The position numbers and the translations under genes were made by a program. Below, one piece after another: positions 1-8,141 of a stretch of 51,082 bases of DNA (the stretch's first letter is position 1; every line of letters starts with the position of its first letter). The stretch comes from Candidatus Poseidoniaceae archaeon (lineage in GTDB: Archaea > Thermoplasmatota > Poseidoniia > Poseidoniales > Poseidoniaceae). The DNA lies in NCBI GenBank assembly GCA_028821785.1, contig JAPKFC010000004.1:1-51082 (forward strand), read 5' to 3'. The notes under the pieces were generated by a model. It searched no databases, was not told the origin of the DNA, and worked only from the letters and a program-made list of their open reading frames with translations.

Positions 1-1069
1 GAGTTGATAGGTAAGCAGGATATCCTTCTTCACCAGGCATTTCTTCAAGACGAGAAGAAATTTCACGCATTGCTTCAGCCCAACGAGATGTAGAATCTGC
101 CATCAAAGCAACGTCGTAACCCATGTCACGATAGTACTCGGCGATTGTAATTCCTGTGTAAACAGATGCTTCACGTGCAGCCACAGGCATATTCGAAGTG
201 TTTGCAATCATTACCGTTCTTTCCATCAATGGTTTTCCAGTGTTTGGATCTATCAAGTGAGGGAATTCGTCCAATACTTCAGTCATCTCATTTCCTCGCT
301 CTCCACAACCGATGTAAACAACAAGTTGTGCGTCAGAGTACTTTGCTAGAGATTGCTGTGTAACAGTCTTACCAGACCCGAATGGACCTGGAATACCTGC
401 TGCACCACCCTTTGCCAATGGGAAAAGGAAATCAAGAATACGCATTCCAGTAATAAGAGGGATTACTGGTGGATACTTTTGGAGATAAGGACGTGGTGTT
501 CTAACTGGCCACTTCTGCATCATCTGCATATCACTTCCATCTTCGAAAGTACAGATGGTTTGTGTGACATTGAAATCTCCAGATTCGATAGACTTGACTA
601 CACCGCCCATTCCTGGGACCGCCATAATCTTGTGAATGATCGTGTCAGTTTCTTGTACGTGTCCAACAACTTGTCCTCCGACAACAGTATCTCCAACGGA
701 GACTTGTGGTTCAAAGGTCCAAATCTTCTCTAGGTCAAATGCATCTGCATCGACACCACGAGTAAGGAAAACTCCCATTTCTTTTTCAAGTGTAGGAAGA
801 GGTCTTTGAATTCCATCGTAGATTTGAGTTAACAAACCAGGTCCAAGTGAAACTGAAAGAGTCTCACCTGTATTCACTACGATTTCACCAGGGCGTATTC
901 CGGATGTATCCTCGTAAACTTGGATAACAGCCTTATCACCGTGTAATTCAATCACTTCGCCCATTAGGCCTTCCGTTCCAACACGGACAACATCGTACAT
1001 TGCCGCTTTCATATCAATGGCAGTAACCACTGGGCCTGAAATACGGTAAATCAATCCTTCATTTTTCAT
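1..1069 (-). CDS. atpA: A-type ATP synthase catalytic subunit A (3' end beyond window)
   Basis: Catalytic nucleotide-binding subunit of the membrane ATP synthase. The reading frame begins with [15 protein letters not shown], the usual beta-barrel opening of V/A-type A subunits, and runs 356 codons to the window edge. The P-loop reads GPFGSGKTV at about residue 230, followed by [11 protein letters not shown] and the [10 protein letters not shown] signature. The frame leaves the window in the [10 protein letters not shown] segment, so the C-terminal helical domain is missing. A GGAGG ribosome-binding site lies 8 nt before the ATG. The P-loop is continuous, so the intein found at this site in some archaea is absent here. 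It is the last visible gene of the operon; subunits B and D would be expected further along. Confidence 0.97.
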   Translation of the reverse strand, partial: MKNEGLIYRISGPVVTAIDMKAAMYDVVRVGTEGLMGEVIELHGDKAVIQVYEDTSGIRPGEIVVNTGETLSVSLGPGLLTQIYDGIQRPLPTLEKEMGVFLTRGVDADAFDLEKIWTFEPQVSVGDTVVGGQVVGHVQETDTIIHKIMAVPGMGGVVKSIESGDFNVTQTICTFEDGSDMQMMQKWPVRTPRPYLQKYPPVIPLITGMRILDFLFPLAKGGAAGIPGPFGSGKTVTQQSLAKYSDAQLVVYIGCGERGNEMTEVLDEFPHLIDPNTGKPLMERTVMIANTSNMPVAAREASVYTGITIAEYYRDMGYDVALMADSTSRWAEAMREISSRLEEMPGEEGYPAYLST

Positions 1070-1099
1070 CTATTATTCCTCCATTATTTTTTTTGGAAA

Positions 1100-1399
1100 T
1101 CATTTCCATAAGTCGACTCCGATTGCCTTACGAATTGTATCTCGTAAGGTGGTGTCCTCCTCAGTACCGATACCAAGAACGGTTGGGGAGACGGATGCTG
1201 AGAGTCTTGCACGAAGACGCTCAGGCAATGTGGCTTGGGTTGCGGAGTCGATTACGACAACCCCCACTTCTTTGTTATTTAGCAATCCACTCAATGTTGA
1301 AACCATAGCCTCATCATCTTCTGGATTGTAGAGTGTAGAAATTCCAGCAAGCTGGAATCCTAGTGTGAATTCTGGTGTCCCGACTATTACGATATCCAT
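1100..1399 (-). CDS. atpF: A-type ATP synthase subunit F
   Basis: Small regulatory/central-stalk subunit of the A1 sector, 99 residues, the normal length for the family. It opens MDIVIVGTPEFTLGFQLAGI, a Rossmann-like first strand and glycine turn typical of V/A-type F subunits. A second hydrophobic strand, VGVVVIDS, lies near residue 47. A GAGGTGA ribosome-binding site precedes the ATG. It lies between subunit C and subunit A in the standard archaeal order, which supports the assignment given the weak sequence conservation of F subunits. Confidence 0.93.
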   Translation of the reverse strand: MDIVIVGTPEFTLGFQLAGISTLYNPEDDEAMVSTLSGLLNNKEVGVVVIDSATQATLPERLRARLSASVSPTVLGIGTEEDTTLRDTIRKAIGVDLWK

Positions 1400-1408
1400 A
1401 TTTTCACC

Positions 1409-2449
1409 TCAGAGTATGTGTGCCTCTAACACTTCAGTTGGCAGTCCTGCTAGACGCCCACGTACGATTAAACGCAAATCTGCAACTTCCTGTACCTTCA
1501 TTGCAACATAATTGACAATAGGTAAGGCTGAAATAGGGTGTAGGTAACTCATGCGTTGTAATAATGCGTGTTCTCTAGCATTAAACCAAGTAATTACTGG
1601 ATCAAGACTGTTAACGGATTTTGCTTCTGCCAATACGCCTTCAAATGCTTGAATATCAAATCGATTATCGCTTCTTAGAATGTCAAGAGCTGCACTTTTC
1701 CCACCTGCTGCGATAGAAGAAAATGCTCTCTCTGAGATCAGTCTTCCACCAGGAATTAACATCTCCACGATGTTATCGCTGTCAATACCAACCGCTTCTG
1801 CCTCAATAATATTGAGGATGTTACGGTGATCTATTTCAGATTTCAACAAACCTTTCAAGAATCTAACACCTGCTCCTTTGAGGCTAAGTGATGCTAGAGA
1901 CCTCTTGAAATAATGTCTATCAAGTGCATTTTCATAATCTGCTAATCTTGCATCATCTGGCAGAGACATAAGGTCTGGACCGAATGACATCCTACGCATT
2001 TGAGTTGCTGCTGACCTTAGATCATCTGCATTTTCTATCATTTTCAACCAAGGAGTATTGATATCATTCAATGCTGGCAAGATATTGTTTAACACTTTAT
2101 CTTGGTCAACATCGTTAATTACTGCGCGTAGAACTACCTTAGCGTTTTGATATTCAAAACGAAGAGTGTATACTTCTACCATTGCACGGATTGTACCATT
2201 GCACATTCCTACAATTTCCTTCAACTCGTGTTCCAAGTTATGTGTAAGTGCTACCTCAACTAAATCTCCACCAGAGTACTTTCCAGCGTATAAGTCCATT
2301 TCTGCTCGGTAACCCATGTCCCCGACAGCAACGGTCATTTGTTCTGGTGATTGATTAATTAACTGACGTAGACGTGCACGATCTGCTAGTTTTTGCCTAC
2401 GCGATTTAGCGCGGGCGGCCACATATGGAGTATTATCGAGCATTGCCAT
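1409..2449 (-). CDS. atpC: A-type ATP synthase subunit C
   Basis: Subunit C (V-type d homologue), the socket joining the central stalk to the membrane rotor. It has 346 residues and is mainly helical and soluble, as expected. The segment LEHELKEIVGMCNGTIRAMV and the Tyr-rich stretch ALDRHYFKRSLASL match the family pattern of three similar helical repeats. A GAGGAATAATT ribosome-binding site precedes the ATG. The gene sits 9 nt after subunit E and 9 nt before subunit F, so it is clearly part of the same transcript. Confidence 0.93.
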   Translation of the reverse strand: MAMLDNTPYVAARAKSRRQKLADRARLRQLINQSPEQMTVAVGDMGYRAEMDLYAGKYSGGDLVEVALTHNLEHELKEIVGMCNGTIRAMVEVYTLRFEYQNAKVVLRAVINDVDQDKVLNNILPALNDINTPWLKMIENADDLRSAATQMRRMSFGPDLMSLPDDARLADYENALDRHYFKRSLASLSLKGAGVRFLKGLLKSEIDHRNILNIIEAEAVGIDSDNIVEMLIPGGRLISERAFSSIAAGGKSAALDILRSDNRFDIQAFEGVLAEAKSVNSLDPVITWFNAREHALLQRMSYLHPISALPIVNYVAMKVQEVADLRLIVRGRLAGLPTEVLEAHIL

Positions 2450-2458
2450 AATTATTCC

Positions 2459-3022
2459 TCAATTGAAAAGTGTTGAATTTATTGAAGTACGCTTATCAGA
2501 CCAAACTTGGTCAAGAAGTGTATCAAATCTCATATCGAAAGAAACTGAACCATCCGTTGCTTCAAGAATGAAGCCGCCTAAGCCTTCAACATCATCGCCA
2601 ATAGCTCTAGAGCCAACGATGCCCGATAGGGCAGCACGGTCAATTGCAACTGGGCGAACAGTAAAGTCGCCAACCGCTACTTCATCTGCTTGAGCCATCA
2701 ATCCTTTCAGAATTGAAGCCCTTCCAGATAATGCTGGGTCTGCTAGTTGTCCTTTGGCCTCTTCAAATGTGGCATCCAATACTGTACGACGTGCTATGAG
2801 CACATCCTTTTGGTTGGATTGACGAGCACTAGCAACGATTTCCCTTGCTAGTTGTTCTGCCTCACGTGAAGTACGGCTATCCGCTTCCTCACGGATAGTA
2901 TTGGCTTTTGCTTCTGCTTCTGCAACAATCTTCTTGGCTGAAGCCTTTGCCTCGTTTAAGAGATCTTTTATTTCAGTTTCTGCAGATGCTGCTATGTCTT
3001 TTGCTAATGTTTCAAGTGTCAT
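2459..3022 (-). CDS. atpE: A-type ATP synthase subunit E
   Basis: Peripheral-stalk subunit E, 187 residues. The N-terminal half is a long charged, alanine-rich helix (about residues 1-100) of the EAKASAKKIVAEAEAKA type that pairs with subunit H. The C-terminal half is the globular domain that binds the catalytic head. The frame stays open upstream to 3064, but the ATG at 3020-3022 has a GGAGG site 7 nt before it and gives the expected opening MTLETLAKDI, so that start is used. It follows the proteolipid gene, as in other archaeal operons. Confidence 0.92.
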   Translation of the reverse strand: MTLETLAKDIAASAETEIKDLLNEAKASAKKIVAEAEAKANTIREEADSRTSREAEQLAREIVASARQSNQKDVLIARRTVLDATFEEAKGQLADPALSGRASILKGLMAQADEVAVGDFTVRPVAIDRAALSGIVGSRAIGDDVEGLGGFILEATDGSVSFDMRFDTLLDQVWSDKRTSINSTLFN

Positions 3023-3079
3023 TATATTTCCTCCGAGTTTATTCATATGATTGGGCGAACCCAATCAGTTGTGCCATCA

Positions 3080-3385
3080 TTAGATGAACATTGGCAAAGC
3101 ACCTAGAATCACAATGGATTCAGGCAATGCAATCAATAGAATTGCTGTACCGAATTTGGAACTGTCTTCAGCGAGCATACCAACAGCTGCGCTGCCGATT
3201 GATGCTTGAGAGATTCCAGCACCAATTGCGGCGAGGCCAAGTGAGAGGCCGACTCCGACGTCTCCAGTCATTCCAGATGTTGCATCAGTATCTGCTTCTT
3301 CAGCTGCTACACCTTGTGCTACAAGGGTTAGTGCTAACATTGCAATCAGTGTGCGTAGGCTCATTTTTAGGGTATTTTTGTTCAT
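3080..3385 (-). CDS. atpK: A-type ATP synthase proteolipid subunit K (c subunit)
   Basis: Rotor-ring proteolipid carrying the ion-binding carboxylate. The ATG at 3383-3385 follows a full AAGGAGGT site and gives 101 residues. The first ~30 residues look like a cleavable signal peptide ending near GVAAEEAD. A two-helix hairpin follows: a glycine-rich helix with GAGISQASIG, a polar turn AEDSSKFG, and a second helix with the essential glutamate in ALPESIVILG. The Gln in helix 1 and the Ser after the Glu are partly like sodium-binding rings, but the Tyr found further along in sodium-type F-ring helices is replaced by Leu, so ion choice is undecided. Confidence 0.94.
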   Translation of the reverse strand: MNKNTLKMSLRTLIAMLALTLVAQGVAAEEADTDATSGMTGDVGVGLSLGLAAIGAGISQASIGSAAVGMLAEDSSKFGTAILLIALPESIVILGALPMFI

Positions 3386-3398
3386 TCTTGCTACCTCC

Positions 3399-5462
3399 TT
3401 ATTGTCCAGTGGACTGTGATATACCCTCAACGTGTAGGGTGCGGCCGCCTAGTGGATTGAAGATCACACCAGACCCGTCGTAAAACTTGCCCATCCATTC
3501 CACAAAGTGGAGCCGGATCGCGTGAATACTCGGCGAGAGTATTCCTAGGCCTAAAGCGAATATTTGTATGAAGACGAATAATATTAATCCGATAATGAAA
3601 CTAATGATGTCTCCACTCCACATCAATTCCCACCCCATAGTGATGGATACTTCTGCGATTTTGACACCAGCCACACCGACTGCCATGATACGTAAGTATG
3701 AGAGTGTATTTGCAAGAAGACCGATTGTTTCAATTGGCCCCATGATGATTCCTCCAACCCATCCAAATTTCTCAAATATTGCAAGACCGATTATTAGGCT
3801 AACAATTCCAATCAATAGCATTGCAGTCCAAATTTGGAATTCAAACAACTCATTGTATCCGCTAACCATGTTTCTGCATTGCATGAAACCGCCGATGAAA
3901 ATCAGAATCCATGAACCCTTTTCGAAGTATGCTGCTGCGAGGCCATGTGCCTTGTAGACATTAGAAAGTCCAATAATGAATCCAGTGAATATATGTAATA
4001 CGCCAAGATAGATTGATAGAAGAAGATATTCTTGCAGTCCATGTCCCTCTACTGCTCTATGGAATGGCATGTGTAGGCCAGTCAAGCCCGTTAAGGTAGC
4101 AATTGTTTCAGGAACATGGAATGTTTCGAATGTCCAACTGTAGAAGTCTGCAATTATCCCAATCGTAGGTCCTGATGCCCCAACTGAGCCATCCCAAATA
4201 AATCCAAATCCTTCAGCGAAAATAATTCCCCAAATGATGGCCCAAACACCCATCCATTTCAATATAGTAATTGCACTCTTGGCAATTGGTTCTACTGCAA
4301 ACGGTTTGCTTCCAAGCCATTTTGCTAGCATCAATATAACTAGGCCGTATCCCCAATCACCCAATATCATTCCATAAATGAATGGAAATGTCATCATCAG
4401 CATTATCGTCGGGTCAAAGGTACCATACTTTGGACGCCCCAATAAATCGACAAGCATTTCAAACGGTTCTGAAACAACTCCATTGTCTAATGCGATAGGT
4501 GGATTTGTATGTTGATGCCCTTCATCGCCAGCGTGGTGGTGATCCTCAACATATTCTTCGACTTCAACGTGCGAAGCAATCGATGAAAGTGCACTCATGA
4601 CATCTGATGTATTTTCAGTAGGAACCCATGCATCGATTGCAAATGCTTGATTAGAGACTGCGCAGAGTGTCGGTGCGGTAAAAATCGCATCTTCCCTTGT
4701 CAAATATTCTTCCATGATTACGAGGTCTCTGCCATGAGTTGCGGCCCAAGTGTCTCCAAGAGCGGAATTCTCTTCCACAGTAATCAGTAGTTTACCAATT
4801 TCTTTGCTAAGTGAGGAAATAACTTCGGAAGGTGACCCAACTCCGCTTGGAACTTGAATTGCTCTTGCGCTTTGATTGTTGAGAATTAGTTGGACATCAG
4901 TTGCATGTTTAGGAAGACATGCGATCGCTATTACATTAGATTCGGCGTGGACTTCTACATCCTTACCCAATTCTTGCACAATAGTGTTGTAAAGTGTTTT
5001 TGACTTTGCAGATTCAGAGACATAGACTTCTAAGCTATCTGTACTTGTAAGCAATTCTAGTGGAATGTTAAGTGGTTCTATTCTCCTCAATAATGCCAGT
5101 TGGTCACCCTTTGATTCAATCTCTGCCTCAGCATCCCTTACTGCATCAGCAAATGCCAAACCCTGGTCTACAATTTCTTCAAAACCTGAATTAATCATTT
5201 TTTGTACTTCGGAGACTGATTTCGGACCTTTGACATTATTCGGAGAATAATGTGCATTAGCGCCACGGACTTTTGTTAGTAGAGTACTAACTGAATTTGC
5301 ATTATTACTATTGATTGCATGACCGACTCCAATTCCATCTTCGAAATTGCCATATTCTTCAATATGTACGCAGCCCATGTCCGAACAAATACGTAGGACA
5401 TGTTCCATTTTATCGACAGAGGCAGCCACTGTCAGGCGAGACATATCAACGGTTACGAACAT
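3399..5462 (-). CDS. atpI: A-type ATP synthase subunit I (a subunit)
   Basis: Membrane stator subunit forming the ion half-channels. It has 687 residues: a cytoplasmic N-terminal half (about 1-335) that contacts the peripheral stalk, then a membrane half with around eight hydrophobic segments. Family hallmarks are LLGRPKYGTFDPT at the domain junction and ANTLSYLRIMAVG in the late helices, which contains the essential arginine facing the c-ring. The C-terminus ends in HAIRLHFVEWMGKFY, as in V-type a subunits. An unusual feature is a histidine- and acid-rich loop near residue 308 (4509-4541). The gene lies 13 nt from both neighbours. Confidence 0.95.
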   Translation of the reverse strand: MFVTVDMSRLTVAASVDKMEHVLRICSDMGCVHIEEYGNFEDGIGVGHAINSNNANSVSTLLTKVRGANAHYSPNNVKGPKSVSEVQKMINSGFEEIVDQGLAFADAVRDAEAEIESKGDQLALLRRIEPLNIPLELLTSTDSLEVYVSESAKSKTLYNTIVQELGKDVEVHAESNVIAIACLPKHATDVQLILNNQSARAIQVPSGVGSPSEVISSLSKEIGKLLITVEENSALGDTWAATHGRDLVIMEEYLTREDAIFTAPTLCAVSNQAFAIDAWVPTENTSDVMSALSSIASHVEVEEYVEDHHHAGDEGHQHTNPPIALDNGVVSEPFEMLVDLLGRPKYGTFDPTIMLMMTFPFIYGMILGDWGYGLVILMLAKWLGSKPFAVEPIAKSAITILKWMGVWAIIWGIIFAEGFGFIWDGSVGASGPTIGIIADFYSWTFETFHVPETIATLTGLTGLHMPFHRAVEGHGLQEYLLLSIYLGVLHIFTGFIIGLSNVYKAHGLAAAYFEKGSWILIFIGGFMQCRNMVSGYNELFEFQIWTAMLLIGIVSLIIGLAIFEKFGWVGGIIMGPIETIGLLANTLSYLRIMAVGVAGVKIAEVSITMGWELMWSGDIISFIIGLILFVFIQIFALGLGILSPSIHAIRLHFVEWMGKFYDGSGVIFNPLGGRTLHVEGISQSTGQ

Positions 5463-5475
5463 TGAATCACCCTTA

Positions 5476-5790
5476 TTATGGCATTAGAGAATCTATAATT
5501 AATTGTACTGCATCACCTTTACGGTCATTTGCAGCGGATTCGATCAACTCGATTCCTTTTGCACCCTTGGACTTCACCTTATCAGCATTTTTGTTTGCTG
5601 CCTTGCGTGCTTTATCCATAGTGGATTTAGTATTATTTACTGAATCTTCGGTTGCTTCTGTGATTATTTCTGATGCATTCCTTCGTGCATCAGCCATTAT
5701 TTTTGAGGTTTCATCTTGTGCGTCAGACAAGCGCTTTTCAGCAGCCTGTTCTGCATCTTTAATGCTTCTAAGAACTTCAGCCATACCCAT
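5476..5790 (-). CDS. atpH: A-type ATP synthase subunit H
   Basis: Peripheral-stalk subunit H, about 104 residues, almost entirely a charged, alanine-rich coiled coil (DAEQAAEKRLSDAQDE) that pairs with subunit E. It is the first gene of the operon, as in methanogens and Thermoplasma relatives. The ATG at 5788-5790 sits 5 nt after a GGTGA site; a GTG at 5799 and an ATG at 5784 are alternatives. Identity rests on coiled-coil character, length and position, because this subunit is poorly conserved. Confidence 0.85.
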   Translation of the reverse strand: MGMAEVLRSIKDAEQAAEKRLSDAQDETSKIMADARRNASEIITEATEDSVNNTKSTMDKARKAANKNADKVKSKGAKGIELIESAANDRKGDAVQLIIDSLMP

Positions 5791-5875
5791 AGCAATCACC
5801 GGTAACCTCGGCGAGATGAAAGGGGTTTATGAGGGTAGTGGGGCTTCTAGATGGCGATTGTGCCCCGAAACGGTG

Positions 5876-5885
5876 AAAAATATAG
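5876..5885 (-). promoter_or_regulatory. Candidate TATA box of the ATP synthase operon
   Basis: On the minus strand this reads CTATATTTTT, an archaeal TATA-like element about 85-95 nt upstream of atpH. It is the only clear candidate in the 128-base gap before the operon. The predicted leader would contain an inverted repeat GGGGC/GCCCC (5840-5844 with 5862-5866). This is inference from the motif and position only. Confidence 0.4.
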
Positions 5886-5907
5886 ATTAATGATGAATTT
5901 TAAAGTC

Positions 5908-5918
5908 AAAAAACAATT
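5908..5918 (-). terminator. T-rich terminator after the methyltransferase gene
   Basis: The coding strand carries a run of six T residues within 11 nt of the methyltransferase stop codon, followed by further T-rich sequence. Short T-tracts are the usual archaeal intrinsic terminators. The position, just before the ATP synthase promoter region, fits a transcript end. Confidence 0.4.
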
Positions 5919-6662
5919 TCATTGTGGTTTTCTACCACGGAATCTGCTCGCCATTCCAAACGGTAGAAGTAAGCGTCCTTGTACGTCATTGTAGCCGACT
6001 TCTCTCATCATTTTACGATAATATCCATTGCTACCATAATGCGTATAAGTTCGAGCTAGCCCTTTCCAAGGGTGGTTTTTATCCTTGGTAACAAAACGAG
6101 CCATCCATTGAACGACTGTCGCCATCCAAATCGCTCCAAAAATTCCGTGTAACCAATTTGCTTTGCCGGCATCACAAATAACTAGTTGGCCGCCTGGCTT
6201 TAGAACTCTAAATATCTCAGTCAATCCCTGTTTTTTATCTTTAAAATCTCTAAATGAAAACAAACAGAATACCATATCGAATGTATCATCTGGCAGGGGG
6301 ATGTTTTCCGCAATAGCTTCTACATAATTTGCAGGAGATTCTCCTCGAGAATTTCGTGCTGCATCAACACGCTCTTTAGCAAATTTTAACATCAACGCAG
6401 ATGGGTCAAGGCATGTGACTTCAAGACCCACTAAATCTTCCGCAAAAGAGCCTGGACCACATCCGACTTCTAGCACATTCATGCCTTCTGTAGCATGATT
6501 ACGAACATTTCTGCGCCATCTTTTATCTTGACCAAAAGTCATTAATTTATTGACTTTATCATAATTGGGAATTGTTGCTTCAAGTTGCAATTTCAAGTCT
6601 TTCCACGCCTCTTCATCAATGCCTGATGGGTCAAAACCACCAGTTGCATCACGCGTAGCCAT
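5919..6662 (-). CDS. UbiE/MenG-like SAM-dependent methyltransferase
   Basis: Class I methyltransferase of 247 residues. The SAM-binding motif I is VLEVGCGPGSFAEDL near residue 63. Two further blocks are characteristic of quinone C-methyltransferases: YDKVNKLMTFGQDKRWRR near residue 34 and DKKQGLTEIFRVLKPGGQLV near residue 147. By family it would methylate a demethyl-menaquinone or similar quinone precursor, fitting a respiring organism. The acceptor cannot be read from sequence, and related enzymes act on other lipophilic substrates. It stands alone between the KaiC-like cluster and the ATP synthase operon, on the same strand. Confidence 0.82.
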   Translation of the reverse strand: MATRDATGGFDPSGIDEEAWKDLKLQLEATIPNYDKVNKLMTFGQDKRWRRNVRNHATEGMNVLEVGCGPGSFAEDLVGLEVTCLDPSALMLKFAKERVDAARNSRGESPANYVEAIAENIPLPDDTFDMVFCLFSFRDFKDKKQGLTEIFRVLKPGGQLVICDAGKANWLHGIFGAIWMATVVQWMARFVTKDKNHPWKGLARTYTHYGSNGYYRKMMREVGYNDVQGRLLLPFGMASRFRGRKPQ

Positions 6663-6740
6663 ATCTTTCGCGGGCTAGGGCCTGCCTTTTGAGTTGTCGC
6701 ATGGATGTAATAGCACCGACCAGCGGATTACAATCACTAC

Positions 6741-7544
6741 TCAAGAAATACGTTCTACTGTTTCTGGAGTAATACCTTCCGCAGGCGTGACTCTGAAAAC
6801 TAGAATTTTCAAATTCTCAGGAGCGTTACGGAATTTTGAAACGATCATAGATGTTTCAAAATCTGTTCCGATGGTTCTAACTTTGAATGAAAGCACCATA
6901 TCGGCAATAGATGACAATTCTTGTTTGATTGTTGCATCTAATCCCTCGTTGGAAATATTGATCAACAATAGACCACGCATCATTTGTGCATGCGCTTGTA
7001 ACATTCTAACCATCGCTACAACTTTGGTATTATCTTCTCTCTGTAAGAAGAAATCTAAATTATCTATTACGACTCTGAAATATGGCCCAAGTGACATGAT
7101 TTCATTTGTTACTTCGGTTAGGTAATCTTGGTGAGTTTCATCGACAAATCTTGTCTGGGCTAGGCGTTGAATATCTTCTAATCTAAAGCCTTCAAGGCGA
7201 TATCTACTGGCTAGCAGTTCCTTTTCCAATACCTCCTTATTATATTCCTCACCAATGGTTCTGACACTGATGTCTAATGGCCATCCATACTTATCGAAAA
7301 CGCGGGCTATTTCTTGTTGCCCTTCATTGGTTGAAACATATAGCGTGTTTTCCGATTCTTCTGCCGGAGATGTGAATTGCTTGCCAAATAATTCAGAACC
7401 AGAACCCGTATCAGTAAAACTGACCATTGTGAACCCGCGCGGAACTCCACCATGCATTTCCAAATCGAATTTCGGAACTCCGAAGGAACCGACACCTCCA
7501 AAGAACTCTTCATCTTCTTTCTTGAAAGTATATTGCTTATTCAT
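6741..7544 (-). CDS. KaiC/RecA-fold protein with a degenerate P-loop
   Basis: About 267 residues, third gene of a KaiC-like cluster. The N-terminal part aligns without gaps to the intact paralogue at 8142-8924 around the P-loop: TDTGSGSELFGKQF here against GTCGSGKTTLGMEF there. The Walker A lysine is thus replaced by Ser and the following Thr by Glu. A Walker-B-like strand, FRVVIDNLDFFL, lies in the middle. It probably binds nucleotide poorly or not at all and may be a structural or regulatory partner. The ATG at 7544 has a GAGGTGA site 5-6 nt upstream; the GTG at 7553 lies inside that site. The next gene upstream ends 10 nt away. Function unknown. Confidence 0.8.
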   Translation of the reverse strand: MNKQYTFKKEDEEFFGGVGSFGVPKFDLEMHGGVPRGFTMVSFTDTGSGSELFGKQFTSPAEESENTLYVSTNEGQQEIARVFDKYGWPLDISVRTIGEEYNKEVLEKELLASRYRLEGFRLEDIQRLAQTRFVDETHQDYLTEVTNEIMSLGPYFRVVIDNLDFFLQREDNTKVVAMVRMLQAHAQMMRGLLLINISNEGLDATIKQELSSIADMVLSFKVRTIGTDFETSMIVSKFRNAPENLKILVFRVTPAEGITPETVERIS

Positions 7545-7554
7545 AACAATCACC

Positions 7555-8139
7555 TCAATGGATTACGACTTGCCCTCTGTCTATTAGGTCTGTGCAGTAT
7601 AAATCAAGATTTGACAATACCAACGGAGGAGTTTGGTCAGGAACATTCAATATCACGGAAAGAACTTCTCTTTGCCTAAAGGTGTTAATGAATGTATGAA
7701 GGTACTCTGCGAGCATTCGATCATCATTGTATATCGCTAATGCGTTAACACTATCCAATATTACGAAATTACGTTCTAGGGTTGTGGTTCTCAGTAAATA
7801 GAGCGCCCTAAGTAAGATAGATTCTAGCATAATTGGCGAATCTACGAAATGGATATTTTTTCTAGTTGAATCTGTACCTCCAAGTACACCAGAGGAAACT
7901 AAATCGACGAACTGTATATTAGATACATCTATTCCAAGTCCCTCAAATGCCTCAATCATTTCCATTGCGCTTCTACTTCCAGAAATGTAAACTCCGCCCA
8001 TTTCAAACATTTGCATTAATGGAACCATAGTACTGGCAGTAACCATAAATGCATTTGAGTTACCACAACGAACTTGAACTGAACTATTTAGAGCAACTTC
8101 CGTGAGCTGCTCTGCGATTCTTTGGTCGAGTTCAAACAT
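7555..8139 (-). CDS. RecA/KaiC-fold-like protein lacking a P-loop
   Basis: A 194-residue protein, middle gene of the KaiC-like cluster. The region where KaiC proteins carry the P-loop reads NAFMVTASTMVPLMQMF, with no glycine-rich GK[ST] element. The following strand-helix order (GVYISGSRSAMEMIEAF, then NIQFVDL) resembles the KaiC layout, and a Walker-B-like strand NFVILDSVNAL lies near residue 130. It is best read as an ATPase-fold protein that has lost nucleotide hydrolysis; fold assignment is inference from pattern and context. The ATG at 8139 starts 2 nt after the stop of the intact KaiC-like gene with a GGGGTG site upstream, indicating translational coupling. Confidence 0.7.
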   Translation of the reverse strand: MFELDQRIAEQLTEVALNSSVQVRCGNSNAFMVTASTMVPLMQMFEMGGVYISGSRSAMEMIEAFEGLGIDVSNIQFVDLVSSGVLGGTDSTRKNIHFVDSPIMLESILLRALYLLRTTTLERNFVILDSVNALAIYNDDRMLAEYLHTFINTFRQREVLSVILNVPDQTPPLVLSNLDLYCTDLIDRGQVVIH

Positions 8140-8141
8140 CT

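Noticed and set aside
340..420. Intein at the AtpA P-loop
   Set aside because: The GPFGSGKTV segment is continuous, with no inserted splicing domain.
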